From Dactylonectria macrodidyma (taxonomy: Eukaryota; Ascomycota; Sordariomycetes; Hypocreales; Nectriaceae): a DNA stretch of 64,000 nt. The position numbers were made by a program, and so were the translations under genes. A model generated the notes under the pieces. That model ran no database searches, was not told where the DNA came from, and saw only the letters and a program-made list of their open reading frames with translations. Below, piece by piece: positions 11,609-22,997 of this stretch (position 1 is its first letter; every line of letters starts with the position of its first letter). The DNA is taken from positions 1,922,001-1,986,000 of the forward strand of contig JAGMUV010000005.1 in the NCBI GenBank assembly GCA_020744425.1. Reading direction: 5' to 3'.

Positions 11609-13187
11609 ATGGCTTCAAGGAAGACCAAAGCCGTCGCCGATGATGACTTCGACGACCTCTTCTCAGGCATCGACACCAAACCCAAGAAAGCGTCCAACCT
11701 CAAGTCCAAGCCTACGTCTGCCGCCTCCAAGGCCATTGCCGACCAGGACATCCTCGCCGATCTCGAGTCTGAGCTGGCCTCCGAGCAGCCGTCCCGTCCG
11801 CACACACCCCGCCTCAAGGATGTCGCCGCCCGACGTTCCACTGCGACCCCTCCCGCGGCCGACGACAGAGCTGCTCTGGTTGGCCGCAAGTCCACTGATA
11901 GCGCCAGGAGCTTGAGAACAACCTTCACCCCGAGCGCTACGAGCTCTGACGCCCACGAGTCCGAAAAGAGGCCCGCCGTTGAGCCTGTCGTTGAGGAGGC
12001 ACCTGCTCCGGCTCCTGGCGGCGGTTGGTGGGGTGGCATCCTATCCACAGCCAGCGCCGCCATGAAGCAAGCCGAAGCTGCGGTTTCCCAGATCCAGCAG
12101 AATGAGGAAGCCATGAAGTGGGCGGAGCAAGTCAAGGGGCTCAAGGGAATTGATGTTGGCAGCCTGCAAAAGTATGGTATGTACTGATATCTGCCTTCCC
12201 CCTAATGATGAAGCTTATCAAGAACCAGGTGACGAACTCCGCCATCGTGCCCTTCCCACCTTTACCAATATCCTCCATACCCTCGCCCCTCCGATTAGCT
12301 CCCACGAGCGTCTTCTCATTCATATCACGCACGACATCGTTGGCTATCCCTCTCTCGACCCCCTCATCCACAATGTCTTCGCCCGTGTCATGTCACAGGT
12401 TGAAGGAGGCGATCTGCTCGTCGTTCAGCGCGGCCAGGAGAGCAGCTCCCGCCGCAGCAACGACAGCGCTGCTGGATGGCGTGATGGCCCGTGGTGGAGA
12501 CAGGCTGACTCCCCTCGCGAGCTTGGTTTGATCAACGGTCTGCCTGAAGGAACCAAGTTGTGCCGCGCAAACGCCGAATCGTACGCGGCTGAATACTTCG
12601 CCGCCACTGGCGGATTGGAGCAAGCTAAAATCAGAGCTACAGAAGACCTCAGCGAGACCAACCCCGTCAGAACCTCTGACATCTTCATGTCTGTTCAGGC
12701 CATTTGCATCGACGAAGATGACAATTTGTTCGCTCGTACCGCTTCTGCTGAACAGGAGAAGCAATCATCGAATGTCAAGGAACAGGACGACACTGGAGAG
12801 ATCATCTGCTTCGCCATATTCATCCTCGATCCTGTTCACGGTATTGAGTTCTCCACCGTCAGCCAGTCTGTTCCTGCTCGATGGGTACAGTGGCTCGATG
12901 CCCCAGCTCCCTTGACTCCTCGGTCCGGAGACGACAGCCACGCCGTCCCTGAGGTTGTCATCCCAGAGGAGATTCGGGATATCATTGAGAGCGGCGGCGT
13001 CGACCCGCGAGAGTGGGTTGCCGAGTGGCTCGAGGAGCTTCTTGACCTCTCTGTTGGTGTTGTTGCCCAGCGATATGTGGCCCGCCGCATGGGAGTTGGC
13101 GAGGGCGGTTTGGGTAAGGGTAAACGAAGGATGGATGTGCTTGTTGAGGAGGGAGGCGGCGAGGCTGCCCGTGCTGGCATCATTTGA
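11609..13187 (+). CDS. mtc1: Mtc1-family protein (maintenance of telomere capping protein 1, DUF5427)
   Basis: Two exons, 11609-12176 and 12229-13187, with a 52-nt intron (GTATGT ... CCAG, branch-like CTAATG) give 508 residues. The N-terminal half is charged and Ser/Pro-rich (DDDFDDLFSGIDTKPKK). From ~145 (GGGWWGGILSTASAAMKQAEAAV) it follows the DUF5427/Mtc1 pattern, including ALPTFTNILHTLAPPIS and VGYPSLDPLI around the splice junction, which confirms the intron. In yeast Mtc1 is linked genetically to telomere capping and is found in vesicle coats; its biochemical role is not settled. The C-terminus is a helical region ending in a Gly/Lys/Arg tail. There is no signal peptide or membrane span. 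Confidence 0.88.
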
Positions 13188-13457
13188 ATCTCCCCATTGT
13201 GACACCAACCTAGGGATGTCGTGATCGCAATGTTGGTCGGCGTTAGGGTTTGGCGACCTCGATGTAATGTTCTTCCTCTTTGGACTGTCTGGCAAATCGT
13301 GACGGCTTCTTGAATATGGGCTGCGCCTAATTTCTTGTTCACCTCCATAGTGTCAAACCAATCCATACTCTGCATGTTATGTGTAATAACTGCCTGTCTA
13401 CCTCGACTTGATCGACCCGTCATTTCACGCCTCTATCATGTGTAGCCGTTGGTTTCT

Positions 13458-15599
13458 CTAGTCATCGTTCTCATAATGAAAAGTCCCTGCCCTCTTCAAC
13501 TCCCCCTTTGCTGCTCTTGTAGCGCCCTCCATCTCTACGAATCTCAGCGGTCGATATTCCGGATTCCACATCTGTTCTCGAATCCACTCTTCAAGCTCAT
13601 CTTCTGATTTAGGGATCCCTTCCTCAGTTGCCTTGCCCTCCTCTACGGCGGTTAGAATGACTTGCCGCGCAATGCGGACGCTCACATCTCGGACAGAGCT
13701 GACGTCTGGTAGCAGCGGCGCCGTGGAATCTTTCAAAGCTGGACTCAATGCTGCAAGTCCCTCTACAGCAGCGACGAGCATGCGATCCGTGAGGTGCGAT
13801 ACGCGGGCCAACACGCAACCAAGCCCGATGCCGGGGAAGACGACCGAGTTGTTGCACTCAGCAACCTCGATGGTAACGTCGGCGCCTGAGTTGCCCCACG
13901 GACCCTTAACGGGGTCAAATGGCGACCCCGTGGCCACGAGGGCTTTGCCGTCGGTCCAGGCTAGGATGTCGGCGGGCTTGGCCTCGTGCAGACGCGTGGG
14001 ATTGGAGAGCGGGAAGATGATGGGGCGAGGCGTGTGTTTGGCCATGGCTTTGACGACGTCTTCGGTGAAAGCGCCTGGGACGGTAGATGTGCCAATGAGA
14101 ACGTTGGGCTGGATAGTGTTGATGACGGACATGAGCGTAGTTTCCTTATCTTTCCAATCGGATGCGCTCTTGACAAAGTCTTTCTGTGCGCCTGAGCTAT
14201 CAGTCTCAGTCGTGAGGAGGCCGTGCTTGTCAATCAACCTTTCGACGGGTTAGACCATTTCCAAGAAGACGGTGAGTTCATGTATTCACCAAATCTGCTT
14301 TGCAGCCCCTTCATGGCTTATACCTCCCTCGGTAGCTATGGCATCTCGAACCTGGTCGGCGATGCCCACACCGGCACTGCCAGCGCCAAAGACAACCATG
14401 CGAAGGTCGCTTAACTTTTGGTCACTGACGTGAAGGCCAGCCATGATGGCCGCGAGAGTGACGCAGCCGGTTCCTTGAACATCGTCGTTGAAACAAGCGA
14501 ATTCTGGGCGATATTGATCGAGGATACGCCTTGCTAAGAAACAATTTTCATCAGTCACTGTTTAGACATTGCAGCACGCCCGAGAACTCACCATTGTGGA
14601 GGCCAAAGTCTTCGAAGTGAATGTATGCCTTCGGGTATAGTTTTCGCGCGGCACTGACAAAGTTATCAACGAACCTGTCATACTCCTCACCTCGGACACG
14701 ATTCTCTCTGAGGCCGAGGTACAGGTCGTCTTTCAGGAGGTCTTCATTGTCCGTCCCACAATCCAGAACAACGGGCAACGTGCGGTTCGGATGAATGCCG
14801 CCACAGAGCGTCGTCAAGACGAGCTTGGCGACGGAGATCAGCACGCCGCCAACACCCTGGTCACCGATGCCAAGGATCTCCTCGCCATCTATCGTTCATG
14901 TTAGTTTACGATCCAGGGTCACATTGTTGTAGTATGCTCACCAGTCACGACGATATAGTCGATATCCTCTGGCTTTCCCCATTGCGCCAGATCGTGTAGT
15001 ACTCTGCCTTGATCACGAATGTTAAGAAAACAACCATCTGAACGCCTGAACAACCGAGAATAGTTCTGTATGGCATCTCCCTCGGTCGGAGTGTACACCA
15101 CGCTCATCATCTCTTTGAGATGGGTTTGCAGGAGCTTCACCCGGTAAGCCCGGAACCAAGACAAGGATCCCAAGTCACGACGTACCTTGAAATAGAGGAC
15201 CTCATTTTGATCATTGAGTGAGGTGAGGAATGTGTTCTTGGCCAGATCATCCGCTCGGGTCGAGTATTGCTGGTACGCGCGCTTGCACTGCTGGTCCAGC
15301 GTCTGGATGCTTTGGGGGAGCAAGCCGGTGAGGTTAAACTTGCGACGCTCATCTGCAGGGAACGCGGAGCCCTTGTTCAGGTATGCCGAGTTGAGGAGAG
15401 CAGTGCCCGTGAGAGCGCAGTCTATGGGACCATTGGTGCTGAGCGGCAGATTGCTGAACTTCGAAGGCAATACGCTTGGAGCCATGGTTGGGTTACTTTG
15501 AGTATAGATGCAACGCTTGGCGCATGAACGCTGGGATGAGACAGTGTGGGAAAAGAAAGTGTGGTGATGGGCAGACTTGATGCTCTTCAGCCAAGACAT
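13458..15599 (-). CDS. mae1: NAD-dependent malic enzyme
   Basis: Four exons, 15599-14942, 14888-14592, 14533-14290 and 14238-13458, with introns of 53, 58 and 51 nt. The enzyme decarboxylates malate to pyruvate with NAD(P) reduction. The malic N-domain carries YTPTEGDAIQNYS and VVTDGEEILGIGDQG across the first junction. The family signature FNDDVQGTGCVTLAAI and the nucleotide-binding GAGSAGVGIAD are both intact, as is LIGTSTVPGAF later on. The ATG at 15599 gives 659 residues with a 38-residue leader free of acidic residues and containing Arg/Lys (SQRSCAKRCIY), resembling a mitochondrial presequence. The ATG at 15485 (MAPSVLPSK) would give 621 residues without it. I favour the longer, mitochondrial form, but both may be made. 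Confidence 0.93.
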
Positions 15600-16913
15600 A
15601 TCTAACAAATATTCGCGGAGAACATGCTTGGTCGGGCGTCACCAAGAAGGGTCTGGGAGCAATGTTTATGTGATATGATGATTGGTCGCTTCTATATGCT
15701 AGATGACGTATGTGAATATACTGTAGTCTGCCAAATGCCATGCCCTGTTTAGAGCTGCAGATGTCAAACATGCTATCACTCTCCTTCCTCCCAAGCCTTA
15801 GCCGCGCAGGTCTAGGTCGTCATCACTCACACTGTGGTAGCGGTCAAGTTGCAAAGGATAATGAATTCATCTAGTATTGATATATCGGTACGCTGGGAGC
15901 CACGCCCGTGTGGGAGTCGGTCCATAAATGGATACGACGGACGTGGACTATGATGGCCCTGTAGATCTTGCAGTTACATCAAATCTTCCCCAAAGGAAAG
16001 ACTTGCAACCCCCCAGCCTACTTCACGCGAGCAATACAAAACGCGTCGCTCGTGGAAGACCTTCGCGAGGAAGACTCGTGTGAGGGAGGAGTGGCTGGAG
16101 AGAAAACGCTGCGCCTGGAGACGGCCCCAGTGCTGGGAAATGACAATATAAATGATACCTACCGTTGCAAAGAACGCGATGACTATATAATGGAGGCGTC
16201 ATCGGCCTCACCACGGCACTTGCGGCGGGTTGAGGAGCTTTCTGCTCGGTTCAGTGCATCTCGCGATGCATGCTGTGAGGAAAAATTTCTCTCCGCAGCT
16301 CAGACTTTAAAAGGAAAAATTGGAGTGGGGGCACGCCAGGCTCACCAGCCACTGTGGCGCCAGGACTGAGTACAGGGTAACTACCTCGAGATCCTGAATA
16401 GTTCTAGATGGGTACTTCGACTTCGATTTAGTCGTTAGGAAATGTTTTAAATGCGAAAATTGATATATAGCTTATTTGTCAAGAGTATATTGACGATACT
16501 CTTGAACAATCGTGGGGACCTTGATAACAGTGACTCAAGGTGGACAGTAGAAAAGGTAGGGTGATATAAACAATCATGACCAAGATCTAGTACCTAAGCC
16601 AAGACAACAGTCACTAAGAAATAAATCAGATTCCCAATTGTTTAAAAATGTTTGGTGAAAGCTCAACTCGCTTGCTTGAAACGTAATATACATCCGTATT
16701 TTAATCGGTAGGCCCTAGGCGACGACGTGGAGATCAGACGTTCTGTATAAGAGATTTATCTTGTTCTTATTTTGAGCTTTCTAGTGGCTTATACTTCATA
16801 TCGAACGCCATGATTCGAAACTACTAGTTGAGAAGTGTCATGTTAACTCATGGCCTTGGATCTAAGTGCTTCCTAAGCACGTATGAAGCGAGTTTCTAAA
16901 TCAACTCTACCAT
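15600..16913. other. Intergenic: 5' flank of malic enzyme, 3' flank of sugar transporter
   Basis: The left part is the malic enzyme promoter. The right part (16380-16900) is AT-rich and contains the hairpin at 16479-16505. A 133-codon open frame at 15968-16369 begins with a non-ATG codon and shows no family features, so it is not called. Confidence 0.5.
16479..16505. repeat. 10-bp perfect hairpin
   Basis: TCAAGAGTAT and ATACTCTTGA are perfect inverted copies around a 7-nt loop (ATTGACG). It lies about 410 bp beyond the stop codon of the sugar transporter, in an AT-rich spacer. Confidence 0.8.
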
Positions 16914-18835
16914 TTATCGACCAGGCTCGACATCCTCATGGTGAGACGGCGTGGGAGACTCAAGTTCCTCCGACTCTTGCACTAGTCTCTTCTCAGCCTT
17001 GAGCGCATTGTTCTCCAGCTCGAACCCCAGGCCAACGTCCCGTCTGGCCTCCTCTAGCATGAGGGCGTCTTCCTCGCCAGTGTGGCTTCCAAAGACGCGG
17101 TCCATTTCCTCCAAAGTCGCACCCTTCGTCTCGGGAAGGTAGAAGTGTACCCATGCGATACTAGCGGCCAGGAAACCCGCAAAGAAGATGTAGGTTCCCC
17201 ACTCCAGGGTCTCGAACATGGCAGGGACGTAGAAGGCGACGGCGAAGTTGTTGAGCTGTGTTGACATTTTAGCACTCTGGCTCAGCAACTCCCTCCGAGT
17301 GGGATCGAACTTACCCAGTTACTGGAAGCACCAATAGAGGCACCCTTGGATCGAATAGACAACGGGAAAATCTCAGCAACAAGTGTCCAGGATACAGGGC
17401 CCCATGTCGCACCAAAGGCTCCGACGTAAACCCAAATGAAAGCCACGGCAGTCCATCCTGCAGCCGCATGGGCGGTCCAATCATGGTGATATATAGCAAC
17501 GATGATGCCAGCAAGAACCATGGAAATCCACATGACGACTGATCCCACAATAAGCATGGGCTTCCGGCCTACCTTGTCAATGATGGCCATGGCCGGTAGC
17601 GTCGAGACCATGAAGACAACGCCTGTCACACCCGTCGCAAGCAGCGCCTGAGTTCCGCCGGTCAAGCCCAGGCTCTGGAAGACATTACTCGCGTAGTAAA
17701 TGATTGCGTCGATGCCAGACCTATTTACTAGTTAGTACGCCGCATACGAGTTCTATTGAACAGGTAAAACATACCATTGCTGCCAGAACATGACAAGCCA
17801 GGCCGTCGCAACTCTCTTCAGGTTGTCCCAAGTCTTGACGATCTGATAATACCCAGCAAACTCCCGGATCCACACGTTACCCTCCTCCTTGGCTGCCAAG
17901 TTGGGAAACGACTTAGCCAATGTTCGTTGCTCGAAGAGGCATTCGGCCTTGATTTCCATGAACTCGACCTGAATGAGCTCGTGGTCTTCGGGGAGCTTTC
18001 GAAGATAGGAGAGAGTTTTGAGAGCCTCTTGGTCGCGGCCCTTCTTGACGAGCCATCGAGGGGAGAACGGGAGCCACCAGATACCGAATGCAAGAAGCAC
18101 AGCGGGGATTCCCTGGATAATCGAGGGAAGCATCCAAGCCAAGTCGGATTGTCCATCTCCGGGTCCGCCGATATAGTTGCTGCCGTATCCGATCCAAAAA
18201 GAGAGCATGATACCTAGGATGGTACAGAACTGGTAAAACGAGACGAGGAATCCGCGCAGTTCGGGTGCTGAAAGCTCGGCGTTGTATAAGGGGCTGTAGT
18301 GTACATATTAGCTCGAGTTCTGGGCGACTAAGGAATTAATGGGAGTGCATACCCAACACCACTGAAGGTTCCAACACCAATACCAGTGAAGAATCTACCC
18401 GCGTACAGCATAGCTGGGTTATGGTACGTTGCGCCAACGTAGAGATAGCTGCCCAGGATGACCCAACAGCAGGCCGAGAACATGGTGTACTTTCGAGAGA
18501 TGACCTCGCCCAGGACACCCGCCGACAGAGAACCGAGGATGCCTCCGAGCTGAAGAATCGAGGTGAGCCATCCCGTTGCGCTGGACGAATCCACAACTGA
18601 CGGGAAGTTGTCCTTGAAGCGCGTCATGACCAGGGACTGGCCCAGAACACCTTGCTGGTAGCCATACTCAAAACCACCGAATCTTGCCAAGGAGGTTAGG
18701 ATTGGGTTCGAGAGACGGAGAGATTGGCACTCACGAGGCAAAGAGGGCGATGACGATCAGCTTGGGGTTGTTATATATCGTCTTCCATCGGTTCTTGTAA
18801 GCGAGCTTCGTCCGCTCCTCGGCCATAGTCTCCAT
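16914..18835 (-). CDS. MFS sugar transporter (hexose-type)
   Basis: Five exons, 18835-18735, 18682-18353, 18293-17775, 17720-17315 and 17255-16914, keep frame across introns of 52, 59, 54 and 59 nt and give 565 residues. The protein belongs to the sugar porter family: FGGFEYGYQQGVLGQSL in the first membrane segment, a PRWLVKKGR loop-6 motif, WQQWSGIDAIIYYASNVF, the cytoplasmic GRKPML and the closing LPETKGATLEEMDRVFG. About twelve hydrophobic segments fit a plasma-membrane proton-coupled sugar importer. The ~70-residue tail is charged and probably cytosolic. The substrate cannot be read from sequence. Upstream CreA-type hexamers suggest glucose repression. Confidence 0.93.
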
Positions 18836-19039
18836 GGTGACGGCTCTGGGGAGGAAAAGTTGTATAAAGCAACGAGTTTCTCAGCACAAGAGAATTCTCA
18901 ATTCAAAAAGAACAATGCAGCAACGCGTATTTAAATGAGTGCAGATATTTGCTCTTTATATTTTCGACAGTGATGCAAGTTTACTAACGGCAGTTCGATT
19001 GTCTCTCCACACTTGTCCCTCCACAATTGTCCCAAATAT

Positions 19040-19092
19040 CCCCAGCTGGAGAGAAACTCACCAATCACCAATCCGGGGACCCCAGACCGGAG
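19040..19092. promoter_or_regulatory. Cluster of five CreA/CRE1-type SYGGRG hexamers
   Basis: The hexamers are CTGGGG (minus, 19040-19045), CTGGAG (19046-19051), CCGGGG (19073-19078), CTGGGG (minus, 19080-19085) and CCGGAG (19087-19092). They lie 205-257 bp before the start of the sugar transporter at 18835. The match to the carbon-catabolite repressor consensus is direct; function is inferred. Confidence 0.5.
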
Positions 19093-20645
19093 ACTCAAGG
19101 TTGCAGTCTTGATGTATCAACCGTCTGTCAAAGTGGTTAGAGTAGCCCCATGAAGTGACTGCTGCCGCAATAGGCAACGGGAAGCACTTTTGTCGGTCGT
19201 ATGGATGCCTCTAGTGCAGCGTGCTCCACGTTGCATCCCAAACGTGGAGACTGGTTTGGAGACTGACGAGAGAAATTTTCGCTACACCTTTCCATTCTAA
19301 GGTATCCCTCACGTTATTCGCGTCCATTCTTGACTAAATCGTGTCGCTATGACGCGAAAAAGCCTGCAGCGTCATACTAAGATCGGCGTCTTAGCCCCGG
19401 ATTTGGTCGCCGTTTGATGTGACGTTCTCTCTTTGGCCCCACGCTGCCTTGCTCACGGGATGTTGCTGTTTGAGCCTAAATAGGGCCATCTTGATTAGAA
19501 GGACCGACGCGGAGAATTAGAATGGACTGATCCGCGTATCAAGTATTTTCTGTGACACCGCACTTCCTTTTTAAATGGCTGCCTAAAGTTGGAGAGCGGG
19601 CAGGGCAATGATTCTATGCGATGCAACGTACCCGCGCTGATGGACCCATTTCTCAGGTCTTGAGCGTTACACGAACGTATAGAAAAGCTTGGATCAACGG
19701 CTGATATTGAAGTCACGGGACTAGGGTAATTTTAGTCAATTTAACTCCTGGAAGACTTGCTCAAAACTGTCGTCGGAGCCGTCTTTGCACCAGTAATCCC
19801 AATGTCTTGAAACCGAAAACATGAACTGCCTTGGAACCACCAATACTTGCCATCAAGAACGTGGCTGGCAAGCCACAGCCGAATGCCGTTCTTGGCTCAC
19901 AAGACTAACGCCGTTTGGCCCGCCGGTTTGTGAGCCGAGTGGAATCTTGATTAGCGTTCCCATGAGGAAGAGTGGGTAGTGGAGTGAAAAATCCAATTCG
20001 GCCAAGGGGACCCCAGTTTGTTAGACGACTCTCACGATGCTTCACCCAGTAAGAAACAAAGCACGAGCCATCAAACCTCGTCATGGTCGTATAGATGGTG
20101 CATTTGCGCAGTCAGTCTTGAGAACATTTGAAGCTAAAGAGAGCACACTGAATTCGCTTTCTTCAAGATGTCCCACGAAGTTTTACTGTTGCATCTGATA
20201 CCACATGTTATGTTCTGCTACCTAGGTACTACGTAAGTCAACATATCAATACTGGTGCTCAAAAACTTAGGTAAAGTGGTAATGCCTATTTAGCCACAAC
20301 AGTCGAATCCCAATCATGATTGTTGACAATGTCTCACAATCAAGCTTTTCTTCAGGATATTCGTATACCCATTGCCGTAAAATAAATACCCGGGATCATT
20401 TTGAAGCACAGACTCGAAGAAATGCTTTTGGATCACCTGATCATTTGTCAAACAGGACCGGGGAGCTGGTTCCACCCACCAGGCTGTGTAAGAGAACCCG
20501 GTACAGACTACTCCGTAATTACCCAGTGGATGCGACGAACTTAGGAGTGGATCGAGGCGGTAACAGTCCAACTGCACAGTTCCTGGGCTCTTGGGAAAGA
20601 CATAAACTCAGAGGAACAACCATGCGTATCTATTGAAGAAAAGCA

Positions 20646-20838
20646 CCACACACCAATTTGTCCCTTCCACCAAACCACCCAAATAATTTGTTACTCTATA
20701 GAATAAGTCATCGCCAAATTATAGAATAAAGCTAACCGGAGAGAGGTAAATATTGCCCTAAGTAGTTATAGCACTTATAATTTTCTCGTAATATCACCAC
20801 TTATAAAGACAGATAAGTTAATGCTTCATGGTGTGTGG
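20646..20838. repeat. AT-rich tract bounded by a 10-bp inverted repeat
   Basis: CCACACACCA at 20646-20655 and its exact reverse complement at 20829-20838 enclose ~170 bp of AT-rich DNA that has short internal duplications (TATAGAATA twice, CACTTATA twice). Purine-rich outer flanks are also similar in inverted orientation. It may be a small MITE-like relic; no target-site duplication is clear. Confidence 0.4.
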
Positions 20839-21325
20839 CATTTTCTCTTCCCCCCTGGAGTCTGTGCTGATAAGAGGGAGTTTTAGCAGAGGTCTACTAA
20901 ACTGAAGTAAGCACATCCTTACATGAATAGAGTTTCCCTCATTGTGGGGCGTATTAGGATGCTCAAAGGATAGACTCTTTGTTGATACAAAGTATCACTA
21001 AGGCATGGATATTGGAACTTCTATCAAAGAATGAATAAGCTCTGTTGCTGTTATGGGTGTTAGAGGGCAAGCTGGCTTTGTTCCGTATGTGGCACGTCAG
21101 ACATCCTTATCCGAGTAGGACATCTTTGTACAATTCAATCCAAATAAGTCTCGCATTTATCTTGGCAAATCATGCTATCAGAATAAAAGCACTACATATC
21201 GCGTCACTCTCCATCAACTCTCAGCAAGTCAACATCTTTGCATCATTCTCCCCAAGTCAATCTTCCACCCATCTTCCATCAACGTCATCATCATCGTAAT
21301 AGAGGCGGCTGCTAGCAGCAATAGC

Positions 21326-22624
21326 TTACTGAGCAGAGTTGTTGTTGTTTCCAATCAGGTTGGGTGAGCTGCGGAGAGTGCCAGTGACCTTGTTGGCAGT
21401 GGCCGCGGCCTTGAGCCAGCTGGTGACGCCAGAGACACCGCTAACACCCTCAACCGAGATGCCGTAGAGAACAAGACCAGCGATGTGGGGAGAGGCCATG
21501 GAGGTACCGGACAGGGTAGCGGTAGCTGAGTTGCTGGTGTAGTAGGAAGACAGAACGCTGGAGCCAGGGGCGAAGATGTCGAGGCTGGTACCATAGTTGG
21601 AGTAAGAGGCGATGGCCCAGGAGCTGGTGATCGCACCGACGGTGATGGCGCTTGGGGCAGAGGCGGGAGACACGTTGGCGGCACTCTGGGCTTCGTTGCC
21701 AGCGGCGACAACAGTGATGACACCAGAAGAAGAGGCAGATGCGACAGCGTTGTTGAAGGTGGCAGAATAGTCTCCGCCGAGAGACAAGTTGATGACAGAC
21801 TTGGTGGTGCGGCTGTTGCTGACGATGTGGTTCACCGCCCAGTTGTAGCCCGAGAGGATGATGGAGGTGGTAGACTCGTCGCCCTGGAAGACCTTGACAC
21901 CGTACAAGGTGGCCAGCTTGGCAACACCATAAGTCTTGCCGCCGATAGTACCGGCAACGTGCGTGCCATGGCCGTTGGTGTCGGCGTTGTCGCCGCTGAA
22001 TGCCGACCAGATAGCCGTGGCGCGGCCCTCGAACTCGTTGTGGGTGGCACGGATACCAGTGTCAACAATGTAGGCGTAGGTGCTCTGTCCGGCGGCAGTG
22101 TCATAGATGTAGCTGGTGTAACCACTGCTGCGGTGAGAGACTGTTCCCAAGCCCCAGGTAGAGCTGGTCTGGGTCGTCAAGGCCCTCTTGGCAGTGTCGG
22201 TCACAGTAACTTCGTCCTTAATGTATTGCAGCTTCCAGACCTTGTCCTGCTCAACGAGCTCAACCTGATATTATGTTGGTATTTGTCATGTAACAATTGT
22301 GATCATGCTTACCTCGGGGTTGTTCTTGATCTCTTCAATGGCCTCGGAATCAAAAGAGCCAGCATAGCCCTTGAAGCCGTAGTCGCCATCATAGGTGATC
22401 TCGACACCCTTGGCTTCACTGTCGTCGCGCTTGGCGATGCTGCGCTTGTGAACATCATTGACCCAGGTCAGGTGGGTCTCGAGGTCATCGGCGTTGAGGT
22501 CAGACTTGAGGGTGATGATGTAGCTGCCCTCGACAACGTCACCGCTGGCACGCTCAACTGGAGCGCCAACAGCGAACCCGAGGAGGGTAGTCGCGACAAG
22601 AGCGAGGTTGGTGAAGTTAACCAT
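21326..22624 (-). CDS. Secreted subtilisin-like serine protease (proteinase K/alkaline protease family, S8)
   Basis: Two exons, 22624-22313 and 22264-21326, with a 48-nt intron (GTAAGC ... TATCAG) give 416 residues. The first ~20 residues are a signal peptide (FTNLALVATTLLGFAVGAP). An inhibitor-I9 propeptide follows to ~125 (GSYIITLKSDLN ... EVELVEQDKVW). The mature domain has the catalytic triad in canonical context: Asp in AYIVDTGIRATHNEF, His in NGHGTHVAGTIGG and Ser in LSGTSMASPHIAG, plus the oxyanion Asn in VVAAGNEA. It should be an extracellular endopeptidase for nutrient protein. It ends near the catalytic-domain boundary, with an Asn-rich tail and no GPI or membrane segment. Confidence 0.96.
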
Positions 22625-22719
22625 TGTACAGAGACAAGAGATAGATAGCTAGGTGCGGATGCTGAGATTGTTGAAGTGATGATGAAGAATAGATGGGATA
22701 TAGAGGCTGTAGGACTGTG

Positions 22720-22726
22720 TTATATA
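22720..22726 (-). promoter_or_regulatory. TATA box of the subtilase gene
   Basis: TATATAA on the minus strand lies about 95 bp before the ATG at 22624, a fitting position for a highly expressed secreted enzyme. Confidence 0.5.
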
Positions 22727-22962
22727 CCCTTCTTGTTCCTTAGCTCATCGCCTCTATCGATGGCATCGTGCCGTCGATGGCCGACCTGACAAGAATATCA
22801 TCACTCTGATTTCGGAAACCCTGATGTCGTTTCCAGCTATTGCGGTGCGAAGGTCACATCATAGCTGGCGAAGCTGTCACCAACTTCCTCTTCAGGGTAA
22901 AGTAGGTTGCTTCGTGGGTATTGATGGCGCGGTAGTCGGTATTCGAACTCGCAAAAAGGAAG

Positions 22963-22997
22963 GCCAAGATGTATAGGGAAGCAGGATAGGACTTGGC
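22963..22997. promoter_or_regulatory. Pair of PacC-type GCCAAG sites
   Basis: GCCAAG occurs at 22963-22968 on the plus strand and at 22992-22997 on the minus strand, 340-375 bp upstream of the subtilase start. This hexamer is the core target of the ambient-pH regulator PacC, which commonly controls alkaline proteases. Two hexamers can also occur by chance. Confidence 0.35.

Larger units (their letters stand above)
18836..21325. other. Intergenic region, 2.5 kb
   Basis: It contains the promoter of the sugar transporter (with the 19040-19092 hexamer cluster), a central stretch without recognisable genes, and an AT-rich tract at ~20640-21250 bounded on part of its length by a 10-bp inverted repeat. 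No supported gene. Confidence 0.5.

Noticed and set aside
15968..16369. 133-codon plus frame between malic enzyme and sugar transporter
   Set aside because: Starts with a non-ATG codon, lacks recognisable motifs and lies in spacer DNA.
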